Of a stretch of DNA of 64,000 nt, positions 43,530 through 52,283 are shown piece after piece. How positions within the stretch are numbered: position 1 is the stretch's first letter; every line of letters begins with the position of its first letter. The stretch covers positions 124,001-188,000 of the forward strand of contig NZ_PXZO01000001.1 of assembly GCF_003013475.1 (NCBI RefSeq). The letters are read 5' to 3'. The stretch comes from Brevibacillus porteri (lineage in GTDB: Bacteria > Bacillota > Bacilli > Brevibacillales > Brevibacillaceae). Under the pieces are notes generated by a model that saw nothing but the letters and a program-made list of their open reading frames with translations, was not told the origin of the DNA and searched no databases. The translations under genes and the position numbers were made by a program.

Positions 43530-44895
43530 GAGCATCCCCGACAAGCGGCCGTTAAAACAACTGTTTTTTCGGCACTATGTTGTGATAAGCGGTTTGTTCT
43601 TATGCACGATTATGATTGCTCTTTTGGGGACAGACCTGTTGATGGAAAACTATTTTGATAAATCGCCTGATTTGACCCGAGTGGACGGCAGTAAAATATA
43701 CCAGTACCCTTTTGAAAAGATTGATGGTCGGTTGTTAGACGAGTACGGCGGCTGGTTCGAGATCGTGGATGAATCGGGGACAGTCATCTATGTAAAAGGC
43801 AACAAGGAAGACAATATCATGACATATAGCGATGGAATGCTGTACGCTAAAGTGGACATACTGCGAAATGATGATTCAATTTTCTACCATGCCTATCGAG
43901 CGCAAGGGCCAGAGGGTGAAAACTATGTTCTGTTATGGAAAATTCCTCAGCGGTTGGAAAATATTCCATTGGCACTTGGAATCTTAATAGCGTTGTTTGT
44001 CGTTCTGTTGTTCATCGCCCTTTATTTCTACACCCGGTACTCCGTCTTGCAGATGAAGAAGCCTCTCCGGCAAATTGTAGAGGGCATTAAGGAAATGGAA
44101 GGCTTCAATTATCAGAAGAGGCTTACATTTTCGGCTGAAATGGAATTTGCAGAAATCCGAGAAGCATTTAACGGAATGGCAGAACGACTACAGCAGACCT
44201 CGGCAGAGAAAGAAGCGGTAGCGAACAACAAAAGAAACATGCTGTTGCATTTGTCTCATGATCTGAAAACACCGATTACCTCTGTATTCGGGTATTCTCA
44301 GTTGTTGCTGGATAGGCCGGAGCTAGAAGAAGAGCAAAGGCGTCAGTATGTTCAATATATTAACGACAAATCGTCTTATATGGCCCATTTGATTCAAAAT
44401 TTGTTCGAACTGGCAAAGCTGGAAGACCAGCACGTGAGACTGGATCAAGAAAAGGTGAATATTAGTAAGTGGTTTATGCAGCTTGTTGCGGAATTTTATC
44501 CGGAAATAGAAGATAGGGGATTTCAGTTGGAAGTGAAAATTCCAGAGGAGCCGCTGTTTGTCATGTTCGACAAAATGCATATGAACCGCGTTATTACGAA
44601 TTTGATCGGTAACTCGCTAAAACATAATCCGCCGGGAACGCAGCTATTCGTTTCATGCGAGAAAATAGAGACCGGCGTTGTTCTGTGGTTGGGTGATAAC
44701 GGTACAGGTGTTCAAGAGAATGTTAGGGAACACATTTTTGAAGAGTTCATAAAAGGGAGTAATCCTGTGAAAGATAGCACCGGACTCGGTCTAGCCATTT
44801 GTAAAAAAATTATAACGTTACATCAGGGGACCATTCATTTGGAGAGGAATCAACGGTATACGACTCTTTTTAAAATAACTTTGCCTCTTGAATGA
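43516..44895 (+). CDS. Sensor histidine kinase
   Basis: This 459-residue protein has two membrane spans (VISGLFLCTIMIALLGTDLL near 25 and ALGILIALFVVLLFIAL near 155), an extracellular loop of about 110 residues, a HAMP-like segment, the H-box LHLSHDLKTPITSVFGYS, and N, G1 and G2 boxes (ITNLIGNSLKHN, GDNGTGV, STGLGLAI). The start is TTG 43516, overlapping the regulator gene. Its stop overlaps the start of a 43-codon ORF (ATGA), so a coupled small protein follows. The ligand is unknown. Confidence 0.9.
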   Translation: MKKNESIPDKRPLKQLFFRHYVVISGLFLCTIMIALLGTDLLMENYFDKSPDLTRVDGSKIYQYPFEKIDGRLLDEYGGWFEIVDESGTVIYVKGNKEDNIMTYSDGMLYAKVDILRNDDSIFYHAYRAQGPEGENYVLLWKIPQRLENIPLALGILIALFVVLLFIALYFYTRYSVLQMKKPLRQIVEGIKEMEGFNYQKRLTFSAEMEFAEIREAFNGMAERLQQTSAEKEAVANNKRNMLLHLSHDLKTPITSVFGYSQLLLDRPELEEEQRRQYVQYINDKSSYMAHLIQNLFELAKLEDQHVRLDQEKVNISKWFMQLVAEFYPEIEDRGFQLEVKIPEEPLFVMFDKMHMNRVITNLIGNSLKHNPPGTQLFVSCEKIETGVVLWLGDNGTGVQENVREHIFEEFIKGSNPVKDSTGLGLAICKKIITLHQGTIHLERNQRYTTLFKITLPLE

Positions 44896-45023
44896 GCGGT
44901 ACTCTTCTTGCGGCTGTCACGACGGTCGTTTTTATCATCTATTGGTGCGTCAGGTGGTACAAGGCTGGGTGCGATGCAGATGGAGTAAAGAAGAAATGGC
45001 GGAAAAAGGAGCCTTCCAAATAG
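44892..45023 (+). CDS. 43-residue membrane protein coupled to the histidine kinase gene
   Basis: ATG 44892 overlaps the kinase stop as ATGA. The peptide is MSGTLLAAVTTVVFIIYWCV followed by a basic tail (RWYKAGC..KKKWRKKEPSK), so it has one membrane span with a positively charged cytoplasmic end. A 29-base stretch inside it (44913-44941) is identical at 28 positions to 46378-46406 in the PstS-like gene. Either it is a real small regulator of the kinase, or a remnant of a duplicated membrane protein gene. Not seen in any family I know. Confidence 0.5.
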   Translation: MSGTLLAAVTTVVFIIYWCVRWYKAGCDADGVKKKWRKKEPSK

Positions 45024-45099
45024 GAGGACTCCACATCACTTCCCAACGTGTTATCTTTTTTTGGATAGATGAATAATATATCCTCTTTCTCTTGTCTCC

Positions 45100-45318
45100 A
45101 TCGTACATTTCCATCAATGGTTGATAGGCCCAATGGTTTTCTGGGACATCTTTAAACTTGATATAAACCATAACGGTTAACTAGGCTCTGTCAATCGCCT
45201 CATTCGGTCTGAAGGCCCCGTTGGAATAACCGCTTAATACACCTTTTTTACCATGAAATCAACTGATTCCCGAGCCCAATGTCCATCCGGGATATCGCTG
45301 AACTGACTGGCTTGTACA
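45100..45318 (-). pseudogene. SLH-domain protein fragment, frameshifted
   Basis: The minus strand encodes FSDIPDGHWARESVDFMVKK, then, after a missing base in a run of A residues, SGYSNGAFRPNEAIDRA and a stop. A second SLH repeat follows (VYIKFKDVPENHWAYQPLME), decaying around 45100. Two SLH repeats remain of a gene without its N-terminus. This shows that another surface protein was lost here. Confidence 0.6.
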
Positions 45319-45443
45319 GGCACGGGAGTTGAACCCTTCCCTATTTCTGCTTAAACATTGGAGCTATACACAGGCTGATGTCAGGAAAAGATGCAAATGG
45401 TATGCTGGAGGGGTAAGGCAGGATTGGAGAAGGGAATGGTGTT

Positions 45444-45473
45444 ATGAAAAGAGCACGCAAAATCACCTCCTAA
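45444..45473 (+). CDS. Nine-residue leader peptide of chloramphenicol acetyltransferase
   Basis: ATG 45444 lies nine bases after GGAGAAGGG. The peptide is MKRARKITS, and the stop overlaps the left arm of the hairpin at 45466-45499. It resembles leaders of cat genes such as cat-86 (MVKTDKISS-type, recalled), where a ribosome stalled by chloramphenicol opens the downstream hairpin. Confidence 0.7.
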   Translation: MKRARKITS

Positions 45474-45499
45474 AATCAGTAGCTTTAGATTTTAGGAGG
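45466..45499 (+). promoter_or_regulatory. Translation attenuator hairpin hiding the catA ribosome binding site
   Basis: CCTCCTAAAATC (45466-45477) and GATTTTAGGAGG (45488-45499) form a perfect 12-base stem with a ten-base loop. The right arm contains the TAGGAGGG ribosome binding site, eight bases before ATG 45508. Together with the leader peptide this fits drug-inducible translation attenuation. A weak candidate promoter (TTGAAC at 45329, TAAACA at 45352) lies upstream. Confidence 0.8.
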
Positions 45500-45507
45500 G
45501 ATATCCA

Positions 45508-46167
45508 ATGAAATTTCAGCGAATCGATCTAGATAAATGGAACAGAAAGCCGTATTTTGAGCATTATCTGAACCGAGTGAATTGCACCTTTAGTATAACG
45601 GCCAACATTGATATATCGGAATTGCTTCCTGCCCTGCGGCAAAAGGGGATGAAGCTGTACCCGGCTTTTCTGTATATGGTGACGAACGTTGTCAATGCGC
45701 ACCGCGAATTTCGGACTTCTTTTCATACAGATGGCGAGTTGGGCTACTGGGAGAGAATGATAGCCAGCTATACTTTTTTTCACCAAGATGATCAAACTTT
45801 TTCTACGATGTGGACGGAATTCGCTGACGAGTTCCCTGTGTTTTATCAAAATTACGTAGCAGATATGAAAAGGTACGGGGACAACAAAGGTTTTGTAGCG
45901 AAAGAACCGGAACCGCCTTATACTTTCCCTGTCTCGTGTATTCCCTGGGTTAGCTTCAGTGGATTTAATCTGAATATTTCGGGAGATGGGCGGTATTTGC
46001 TGCCAATCATTACAAGTGGAAAGTATTTCGAGCAAGAAGGCAAAACGTTATTGCCAGTTTCTTTGCAGGTCCATCATGCGGTTTGTGATGGATACCACGC
46101 CAGCCTGTTCATCAATGACTTGCAAAAATGGGCAACAAATTACAAGGAATGGTTAGGTGTTGAGTGA
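45508..46167 (+). CDS. catA: Chloramphenicol O-acetyltransferase, type A
   Basis: The protein has 219 residues. The type A CAT pattern is complete: FQRIDLDKWNRKPYFEHYLN at the N-terminus, LYPAFLYMVTNVVNAHREFR, FPVSCIPWVSFSGFNLNI, and the catalytic LQVHHAVCDGYHASLFIND (active-site His in HHAVCDGYH). The start ATG 45508 follows TAGGAGGG, which lies in the attenuator stem. It acetylates chloramphenicol using acetyl-CoA in the cytoplasm and needs the leader peptide for induction. Brevibacillus species carry native cat genes, so mobility is not required. Confidence 0.92.
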   Translation: MKFQRIDLDKWNRKPYFEHYLNRVNCTFSITANIDISELLPALRQKGMKLYPAFLYMVTNVVNAHREFRTSFHTDGELGYWERMIASYTFFHQDDQTFSTMWTEFADEFPVFYQNYVADMKRYGDNKGFVAKEPEPPYTFPVSCIPWVSFSGFNLNISGDGRYLLPIITSGKYFEQEGKTLLPVSLQVHHAVCDGYHASLFINDLQKWATNYKEWLGVE

Positions 46168-46248
46168 ATTGGCTCGTTTGGTATGCTTCTCCTTTCTAAT
46201 CTCTTCCAATCATTTATAATAACGGTAGGAGAACTGGGAGGAGAAGGA

Positions 46249-47412
46249 ATGAACAAAGAATTGGTAGGAAAAATCTTCGGCTGTATTGTTTTGGGTGCGA
46301 TCATCACGGTGATCGGAGTCGTGGCGATGGTGATGACTGCTCTGAACGCCCAGGGAAGAGTTTATTGCCTTCTCGTTGCTGTCACGACGTTCGTTTTTAT
46401 CATCTACATCATCGGCCAAATGTTCGCCCCGCAAAAGAGTCGGTTATGGAACCGAGCCCTCTTTGTCTATTTTCTCTTTTGTACGCTGCCAGTTGCAGGA
46501 TTTGAGATCAGCAGCTATTACCATAACAGCATTCCTGTGGTCAGTGAGGCAGAGGTCGATCTGGATCAGTATAAACCGTTCGGCACAGACTCCAAGGTTC
46601 ATAAACTGGATCAACCAGCGACACTGTCGTTACAGTCTGATTTGCCCAAAATAGATGGGGCGATTGCCTTGTATCCTCTTTACGCTTCTTTTGTGCAGGC
46701 TGTTTATCCCGAGAAGGATTACGACCTTTACGACAGCGAAGTCATGGTAAGCAAGACGCCAAAAGCGTACGAAAACTTACTGGATGGCAAGGTCGATGTC
46801 ATCTTTGCTGCAGGTCCTTCTGAGGAACAGCTCCTAGCAGCAAAAGAAAAAGGCGTAGAGCTTAAACTGACACCAATCGGTAGGGAAGCCTTTGTCTTTT
46901 TCGTCAATGCAGGGAATCCTGTTCAAGGACTCACTACCCAACAGATTCAGGATATCTATGCGGGAGACATCATTTCTTGGGATGAAGTCGGGGGCGGCTA
47001 TGAGCTCGTTCGCGCCTTTCAGCGACCAGAAAACAGCGGGAGTCAGACGATGCTGCAGAAGATCATGGGGGATAGGGAGCTCATGACCGCGCCACAAGAA
47101 GACGTGGTAACAGGAATGGGTGGAATCATCGAGCAAACAGCCAACTATAAAAATTACTCGAATGCCATCGGTTACTCGTTCTTGTTTTATGCCACTGAAA
47201 TGGTGCGAAACGGAAACATTCGTCTACTCGCAATTGATGGGGTTGCGCCTAATAAGGAAACGATAAAAAACAGAGCGTATCCGTTTGCGGCCGAGTTTTA
47301 CGCAGTGACAGCTGGGACGGACAATCCGAATGCAGAGAAACTGATCGAATGGATTTTGTCTCCACAGGGACAAGAATTAGTAGAAAAAACGGGCTATATT
47401 CCGGTGAAATAA
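46249..47412 (+). CDS. PstS-like phosphate-binding domain protein with membrane N-terminus
   Basis: This 387-residue protein has three N-terminal membrane spans (about residues 8-30, 40-60 and 78-98) and a PstS-type substrate-binding domain: SLQSDLPKIDGAIALYPLYA, KVDVIFAAGPSEEQ, GREAFVFFVNAGNPV, then GLTTQQIQDIYAGDI and RPENSGSQTMLQKIMGD. That differs from usual PstS proteins, which carry a lipoprotein signal. ATG 46249 follows GGGAGGAG. No Pst permease genes are nearby. It may sense or tether phosphate; one of its membrane segments is shared with the small ORF at 44892. Confidence 0.82.
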   Translation: MNKELVGKIFGCIVLGAIITVIGVVAMVMTALNAQGRVYCLLVAVTTFVFIIYIIGQMFAPQKSRLWNRALFVYFLFCTLPVAGFEISSYYHNSIPVVSEAEVDLDQYKPFGTDSKVHKLDQPATLSLQSDLPKIDGAIALYPLYASFVQAVYPEKDYDLYDSEVMVSKTPKAYENLLDGKVDVIFAAGPSEEQLLAAKEKGVELKLTPIGREAFVFFVNAGNPVQGLTTQQIQDIYAGDIISWDEVGGGYELVRAFQRPENSGSQTMLQKIMGDRELMTAPQEDVVTGMGGIIEQTANYKNYSNAIGYSFLFYATEMVRNGNIRLLAIDGVAPNKETIKNRAYPFAAEFYAVTAGTDNPNAEKLIEWILSPQGQELVEKTGYIPVK

Positions 47413-47431
47413 TAAGCAGCATATAAAGCAG

Positions 47432-47463
47432 ACCCTTGGGCAATTGACCCGAGGGTTTCTTCT
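47432..47463 (+). terminator. Terminator after PstS-like gene
   Basis: ACCCTTGGG and CCCGAGGGT pair around CAATTGA, followed by TTCTTCTT. Confidence 0.75.
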
Positions 47464-47624
47464 TCGTTCTCTCTTTGTCTCGATCTGGGGATCGTGAGCT
47501 GGTTCATTATCACTTTCACTCCGTACCGATCAGCTTAGAAGGAAATTTGAAAAAATTAGACGGATTCGTGAAACGATTATTTGAATACCGTATTTCAAAA
47601 TAGGAGAGGACGGGAATTTTGAAA

Positions 47625-48617
47625 TTACTCTATCACCGAAGTTATTCTGCTATCAATAAGGCGAGAAACTCTGTAAGAAACAGGAAGGAAGCCTTGACGG
47701 GGCCAATAGCGTGAAGATTGTAAATTCGTTTCTCTCCAATCTGTCATGCAGTAGACATATCCTTTTTTCTTCGCATGGGCAAGTCCATGTAGTGTAAGTG
47801 CATAATTGATACCTTGTCCGCGATATTGATCTAGAGTACCAGCAACTCCTAATTCAACACAACGATCCGGTACATTCAAATTTACATCACTTTTATCTAA
47901 GGGGAAATATCCTTGGAAAGAAACAATTTTTCCATCTTTTAAGGCAATCCAGAAATCGACATCATGATCATCAAGGAGACCTGCATAGCCTTTACGTAAT
48001 TCCTGAGGGTCATCACGTAAAGAATAACCAAAAACGGGTGCCTTATTTTGATGAGTTCTAATAATATTTGCAATATCCTCTACCAAACTACGATCTTCTG
48101 GGGATGCCAAGCGAATTTCAACATCTGGAATGCTCAAGGGAAGGGGAGATTCCCAATCAAGTAATGAGAGGAATGCATGTGTTTGTTCAAAGCCAAATCC
48201 TAAACGGAACCAAGAATGAAGTAATTCCGGTTGACTGGCTGGAATTAGCGCAATATGACTGAAATATCCCTCATCTACCCATAGTTGAGAAGCCTCTGAA
48301 TAAAGATCTCTATATAATTCAACGGAGGTATTGCGAGAAATTGCATGCCCCTCCAAATTCATCCAGACATGTCGATCCCGAAGAGGGTTTTCAATCTTTT
48401 GTCCAATTAGGTATCCGATTAATTTACCATCTTCAATTGCTGCGACTCCGCTACTGTTTGGTTTTGACCATATCGTTTTAACAGCAGTCGTTGCATAATT
48501 TTCATCTTCACATTCAATTGGTAGTACCGAAAGGATTTCTCGATCTAGTTTATGACGTTTGGACAATAGTTGCCCAGCCTCTGAGATTAACTCATCAGTA
48601 AATGGTATGAAATACAT
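47625..48617 (-). CDS. GNAT family N-acetyltransferase
   Basis: The protein has 330 residues. It has two GNAT-like halves, with the better one at the C-terminus: VAGTLDQYRGQGINYALTL (the R/Q-G-x-G/A acetyl-CoA loop) then TDWRETNLQSSRYWPRQGF. The N-terminal half reads MYFIPFTDELISEAGQLLSK, and a second motif (SSGVAAIEDGKLIGYLIG) lies in its middle. The in-frame ATG further upstream near 48662 has no good ribosome binding site. This is a double-domain GNAT common in Bacillota; the acceptor is unknown. Confidence 0.85.
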   Translation of the reverse strand: MYFIPFTDELISEAGQLLSKRHKLDREILSVLPIECEDENYATTAVKTIWSKPNSSGVAAIEDGKLIGYLIGQKIENPLRDRHVWMNLEGHAISRNTSVELYRDLYSEASQLWVDEGYFSHIALIPASQPELLHSWFRLGFGFEQTHAFLSLLDWESPLPLSIPDVEIRLASPEDRSLVEDIANIIRTHQNKAPVFGYSLRDDPQELRKGYAGLLDDHDVDFWIALKDGKIVSFQGYFPLDKSDVNLNVPDRCVELGVAGTLDQYRGQGINYALTLHGLAHAKKKGYVYCMTDWRETNLQSSRYWPRQGFLPVSYRVSRLIDSRITSVIE

Positions 48618-48886
48618 GAAATGGACACCTCTGTTTTTTATCATCATAAAGCTGCTCTTCATCTATTGCAATTCGTTTCCTTAATCCAACTGGTCAAGCG
48701 TACCTCTAACCCTCAATTTGAGTGAAACCAAGACTATTACCATACTGCTTTTTACTACTATGTCCCGGCCATTTTACCAAGTTGACTAGATGAAGTTCCA
48801 TTTTGTTAAAGTTGGATTACTTCCTGGATAGGCGCAGTCTTTCGAAAACCATCACGCTGGCGGTTTTTCTTTCTAGCTGGTTCATA

Positions 48887-48915
48887 TTGACAGAAAAATC
48901 TAAGACTGTTATAAA
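48887..48915 (+). promoter_or_regulatory. SigA-type promoter of htpG
   Basis: TTGACA (48887-48892) and TATAAA (48910-48915) are separated by exactly 17 bases. The CIRCE element follows immediately. Confidence 0.75.
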
Positions 48916-48923
48916 AATAGTGA

Positions 48924-48950
48924 ATAGCACTCGCAAGATGAGAGTGCTAA
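48924..48950. promoter_or_regulatory. CIRCE element (HrcA operator) ahead of htpG
   Basis: ATAGCACTC, nine spacer bases, then GAGTGCTAA: the right arm is perfect and the left arm differs at one position from the CIRCE consensus. It lies between the promoter and the htpG start, where HrcA would block initiation until heat shock. Confidence 0.9.
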
Positions 48951-48995
48951 CATTGAAAAAGGAATATATAAGAAGTCCGGAAGGGTGGGTATTTC

Positions 48996-50876
48996 ATGGA
49001 AAAAAAGCAGTTTCAAGCAGAATCTACACGTCTGTTGGAAATGATGATCCATTCTATTTACACACAAAAGGAAATCTTTTTGCGCGAGTTGATCTCCAAT
49101 TCGAGTGACGCGATTGACAAAATTTACTACAAATCGCTCGTCGATGATCAATTGGTGTTCGATAAAGAGAACTATTACATCAAAGTAGCGGTTAACAAAG
49201 ACACGAGAACGCTGACCCTGACAGATACAGGGATCGGGATGACGCAGGATGAGCTGGAAAACAATCTGGGTGTCATTGCGAAGAGTGGTTCGTTGGCGTT
49301 CAAAAAAGAAAACGACGCGAAAGATGGCTACAACATCATTGGTCAATTCGGCGTAGGTTTCTACTCGGCTTTCATGGTTGCCGACAAGGTTACGGTCATC
49401 AGTAAAGCACTGGGCAGTGACACGGGGTACAAATGGGAGTCCAGTGGTGCGGATGGCTACACGATCGAGCCTTATCACAAAGATTCCGTCGGGACCGAGA
49501 TCATTCTCGAAATCAAGGAGAATACAGAAGAAGAGAATTACGACGACTTCTTGGAAGAGTACCGTTTACAAGCGATTATCAAAAAGTACTCTGACTTCAT
49601 TCGTTACCCGATCAAAATGGACGTTACGCAGCATAAGCCAAAAGAGGGCAGCGAAAACGAGTACGAACAAGTGACGGAAGAACAAATCGTGAACAGCATG
49701 GTTCCGATTTGGCGAAAAAATAAAAGCGAGCTGACGACTGAGGATTACGAGCAGTTTTATGCGAGCAAGCATTACGGCTTCGACAAGCCGCTCAAGCACA
49801 TCCACATCAGTGCAGATGGAGCCGTTGTTTATCAGGCGATTTTGTACATCCCGGAGAGCATGCCATTTGATTACTACTCGAAGGAGTATGAAAAAGGTCT
49901 GGAGCTGTATGCGAACGGCGTACTGATCATGAACAAATGTGCGGACCTGCTACCAGACTACTTCAGCTTTGTCAAAGGGATGGTTGACTCCGAGAGCCTG
50001 TCGCTCAACATTTCTCGTGAGATGCTGCAGCATGACCGTCAATTGAAGCTGATTGCGAAAAACATCACGAGCAAAATCAAAAGCCAGCTGCAAAGCTTGC
50101 TGAAAACAGAGCGGGAAAAATACGAGCTGTTCTACCAGTCATTTGGCAGACAGCTGAAATACGGCATGTACAGCGACTACGGAACGCATAAAGAAACATT
50201 GCAAGACCTGTTGATGTTCTACTCTTCCAAAGAGAAAAAGCTGGTGACGCTAGAAGAGTACGTAGAGAGAATGCCAGAAGATCAAAAGTACATCTACTAC
50301 GCATCTGGCGAGTCGATCGAGCGAATCGAAAAGCTGCCGCAAACAGAGCTCGTATCCGAGAAAGGTTACGAAATCCTGTACTTCACAGATGACGTTGATG
50401 AGTTCGCGATCAAAATGATGATGAACTACAAGGAAAAGGAATTCAAATCCGTATCGAGCGGGGATCTGGGAATCGAGCCGGGCGAAGAGGAAAAAGCAGC
50501 TGAAGCCGAAAACGAGAACAACAAAGAGCTGTTCGACTATATGGCATCGCTGCTCGAAGGAAAAGTCAAAGCGGTGAAAGCTTCCAAACGCTTGAAGTCA
50601 CACCCTGTTTGCCTGTCGACTGAGGGTGAAGTGACGATCGAAATGGAAAAAATCTTGAATGCGATGCCGAACAATTCGAATGTGAAGGCAGACAAGGTAC
50701 TGGAGATCAATGTGAACCATGCGGTGTTCCAGTCCTTGAAGGGTGCATTTGACACAGACAAGGAAAAGGTTAATCTGTATACGGCTCTCCTGTACAATCA
50801 GGCTCTCTTGATCGAAGGCTTGCCGATTCAAGACCCGGTAGAGTTTACGAACGACATTTGCAAAGTCATGGTGTAA
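48996..50876 (+). CDS. htpG: Molecular chaperone HtpG (Hsp90)
   Basis: The protein has 626 residues, the normal length. The N-terminal GHKL ATPase is complete ([30 protein letters not shown], and the lid [15 protein letters not shown]), followed by the middle domain with the catalytic Arg region [16 protein letters not shown] and the C-terminal dimerisation domain. GAAGGGTGGG precedes ATG 48996. A CIRCE element and a sigma-A promoter sit just upstream, unlike the CIRCE-independent htpG of Bacillus subtilis. It folds cytoplasmic client proteins during stress. Confidence 0.97.
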   Translation: MEKKQFQAESTRLLEMMIHSIYTQKEIFLRELISNSSDAIDKIYYKSLVDDQLVFDKENYYIKVAVNKDTRTLTLTDTGIGMTQDELENNLGVIAKSGSLAFKKENDAKDGYNIIGQFGVGFYSAFMVADKVTVISKALGSDTGYKWESSGADGYTIEPYHKDSVGTEIILEIKENTEEENYDDFLEEYRLQAIIKKYSDFIRYPIKMDVTQHKPKEGSENEYEQVTEEQIVNSMVPIWRKNKSELTTEDYEQFYASKHYGFDKPLKHIHISADGAVVYQAILYIPESMPFDYYSKEYEKGLELYANGVLIMNKCADLLPDYFSFVKGMVDSESLSLNISREMLQHDRQLKLIAKNITSKIKSQLQSLLKTEREKYELFYQSFGRQLKYGMYSDYGTHKETLQDLLMFYSSKEKKLVTLEEYVERMPEDQKYIYYASGESIERIEKLPQTELVSEKGYEILYFTDDVDEFAIKMMMNYKEKEFKSVSSGDLGIEPGEEEKAAEAENENNKELFDYMASLLEGKVKAVKASKRLKSHPVCLSTEGEVTIEMEKILNAMPNNSNVKADKVLEINVNHAVFQSLKGAFDTDKEKVNLYTALLYNQALLIEGLPIQDPVEFTNDICKVMV

Positions 50877-50880
50877 TTCA

Positions 50881-50916
50881 AAAAAAGAGGATGCGGCTTG
50901 CGCATCCTCTTTTTTA
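50881..50916 (+). terminator. Terminator after htpG
   Basis: AAAAAAGAGGATGCG and GCGCATCCTCTTTTTT (offset by GCTT) form a strong stem with a T-run. Confidence 0.9.
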
Positions 50917-50935
50917 TGTGAAAATAACGTCTCGA

Positions 50936-51697
50936 CTAGTTTCTTGACTTCGACACATACGTAAAGATCTGATCCTTTAGCTCGAACTCATATGTCGCTC
51001 CATTCACTATTCCTACTACCTTCTCACTGTCATATAAATCGAGCAAGAAACCTGCCATTTGAGTAGCTGTATGGAACTTGGGAACTGCACCAGCATATTC
51101 AAATTGATCAATATCAAAGGAACGCTTCGCAAATTCGGTCTCTGTCGCAGCAGGTGCCAAGACTTTTGCTTGCATGGCTGCTCCATGCTCCCTCAATTCT
51201 TGTGCGAGACCTTCCGTAAAGGCACTTACATAGAACTTCGTTGCGCAATAGGTGACGGCGTCAGCAATAATTTTGTAGCCTCCGCCTGAAGAAATATTGA
51301 TGATTTGCGTTCCTTCAACATGTGCATAGTCACGAACATAAAGAGAAGATAGAATCGTGAGTGCTTCGATATTCAAGTGAAGCATAGACTCAATTTTATT
51401 CAAGTTTTGTTCCCCAACAGAAGCAAAGTTTCCGAACCCCGCATTGTTGATCCAGGTCTCAATCTCATAATCCTTTAGACTGTCGTAAAAATCATGCACA
51501 TTTGCACTCACACTCAAATCAACGGTTCGAATGACGACATCCAATTTTGCGTTGATTTCAGCCACTTTTGATTGTAGCTTTTCTAATTCTTCCGTTCGAC
51601 GAGCTGCTAGAATTAAGTTTTTTCCGCGAGCAGCAAATGCCAGAGCGGTTTCAAAGCCAATTCCTGAACTTGCTCCCGTAATAACCGTATATTTCAT
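50936..51697 (-). CDS. Short-chain dehydrogenase/reductase
   Basis: This protein of 253 residues has the SDR fingerprint: VITGASSGIGFETALAFAAR (T-G-x3-G-x-G), the NNAGFGNF loop, the catalytic ISSGGGYKI and YCATKFY (Y-x-x-x-K). It starts at ATG 51697 with a GGAGG-type site. The MerR gene at 51813 is divergent, and its promoter contains a MerR-type 19-base spacer, so it is probably induced through that regulator. Substrate unknown. Confidence 0.92.
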   Translation of the reverse strand: MKYTVITGASSGIGFETALAFAARGKNLILAARRTEELEKLQSKVAEINAKLDVVIRTVDLSVSANVHDFYDSLKDYEIETWINNAGFGNFASVGEQNLNKIESMLHLNIEALTILSSLYVRDYAHVEGTQIINISSGGGYKIIADAVTYCATKFYVSAFTEGLAQELREHGAAMQAKVLAPAATETEFAKRSFDIDQFEYAGAVPKFHTATQMAGFLLDLYDSEKVVGIVNGATYEFELKDQIFTYVSKSRN

Positions 51698-51753
51698 GAA
51701 AATCCCTCCTGAATTTTATTCACTAGCTTTCATTGAGAAGTAACGATGAGCTG

Positions 51754-51784
51754 ATTATACTGATTAGAGTAAACTCTAAGTCAA
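51754..51784 (-). promoter_or_regulatory. MerR-type promoter of the SDR gene
   Basis: Read on the minus strand, TTGACT (51779-51784) and TATAAT (51754-51759) are separated by 19 bases, the long spacing that MerR proteins correct. The spacer holds AGAGT and ACTCT as a dyad. This strongly suggests control by the divergent MerR protein. Confidence 0.8.
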
Positions 51785-51812
51785 GGGTATTAGATCAATG
51801 CGGAGGTTTCCT

Positions 51813-52193
51813 ATGTACACAATTGGTGAAGTGGCACAGCTATTAGGGATAAGCACACATACGTTGCGTTATTATGAAAAGGAAAAAATAATTATTCCTG
51901 ATCGTGATGAAAACGGTGACAGGCGATATAACGATTCACATATTCGATGGCTGCAATTCGTTATCAAGTTAAAAGAAACGCAAATGCCGATCTCAAAAAT
52001 AAAGCAGTACGCTTCCCTGTTTGTAGAAGGAGAACATACGACCTTAGCTCGATTGGGTCTTTTAGAAGAACATAAACGCTATATTGAGCAACAAATAAAA
52101 ACGTTAATCGATGTGGACGATATGCTAGAACGTAAGATTGTTGCTTACAAAGATTTCATCAGTAAACGAGCAGCCAAAACACCGGCAGACTAA
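51813..52193 (+). CDS. MerR family transcriptional regulator
   Basis: The protein has 126 residues and opens YTIGEVAQLLGISTHTLRYY with the MerR winged helix (RYYEKEKIIIPDRDENGDRR), followed by a coiled coil ending KRAAKTPAD. There are no metal-binding cysteines, so it belongs to the AdhR/YyaN-like group responding to aldehydes or other organics (inferred). ATG 51813 is preceded by GGAGG; the upstream ATG 51798 is less well placed. It faces the SDR gene across a shared promoter region with the 19-base spacer. Confidence 0.92.
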   Translation: MYTIGEVAQLLGISTHTLRYYEKEKIIIPDRDENGDRRYNDSHIRWLQFVIKLKETQMPISKIKQYASLFVEGEHTTLARLGLLEEHKRYIEQQIKTLIDVDDMLERKIVAYKDFISKRAAKTPAD

Positions 52194-52283
52194 AAACTTG
52201 CTGCTGCAAACATTGATTTTCCATTCCCAAGGGACTTATGATGATACACAGGGATATACACAAAAGAGAGGAGAGTAGAACCT

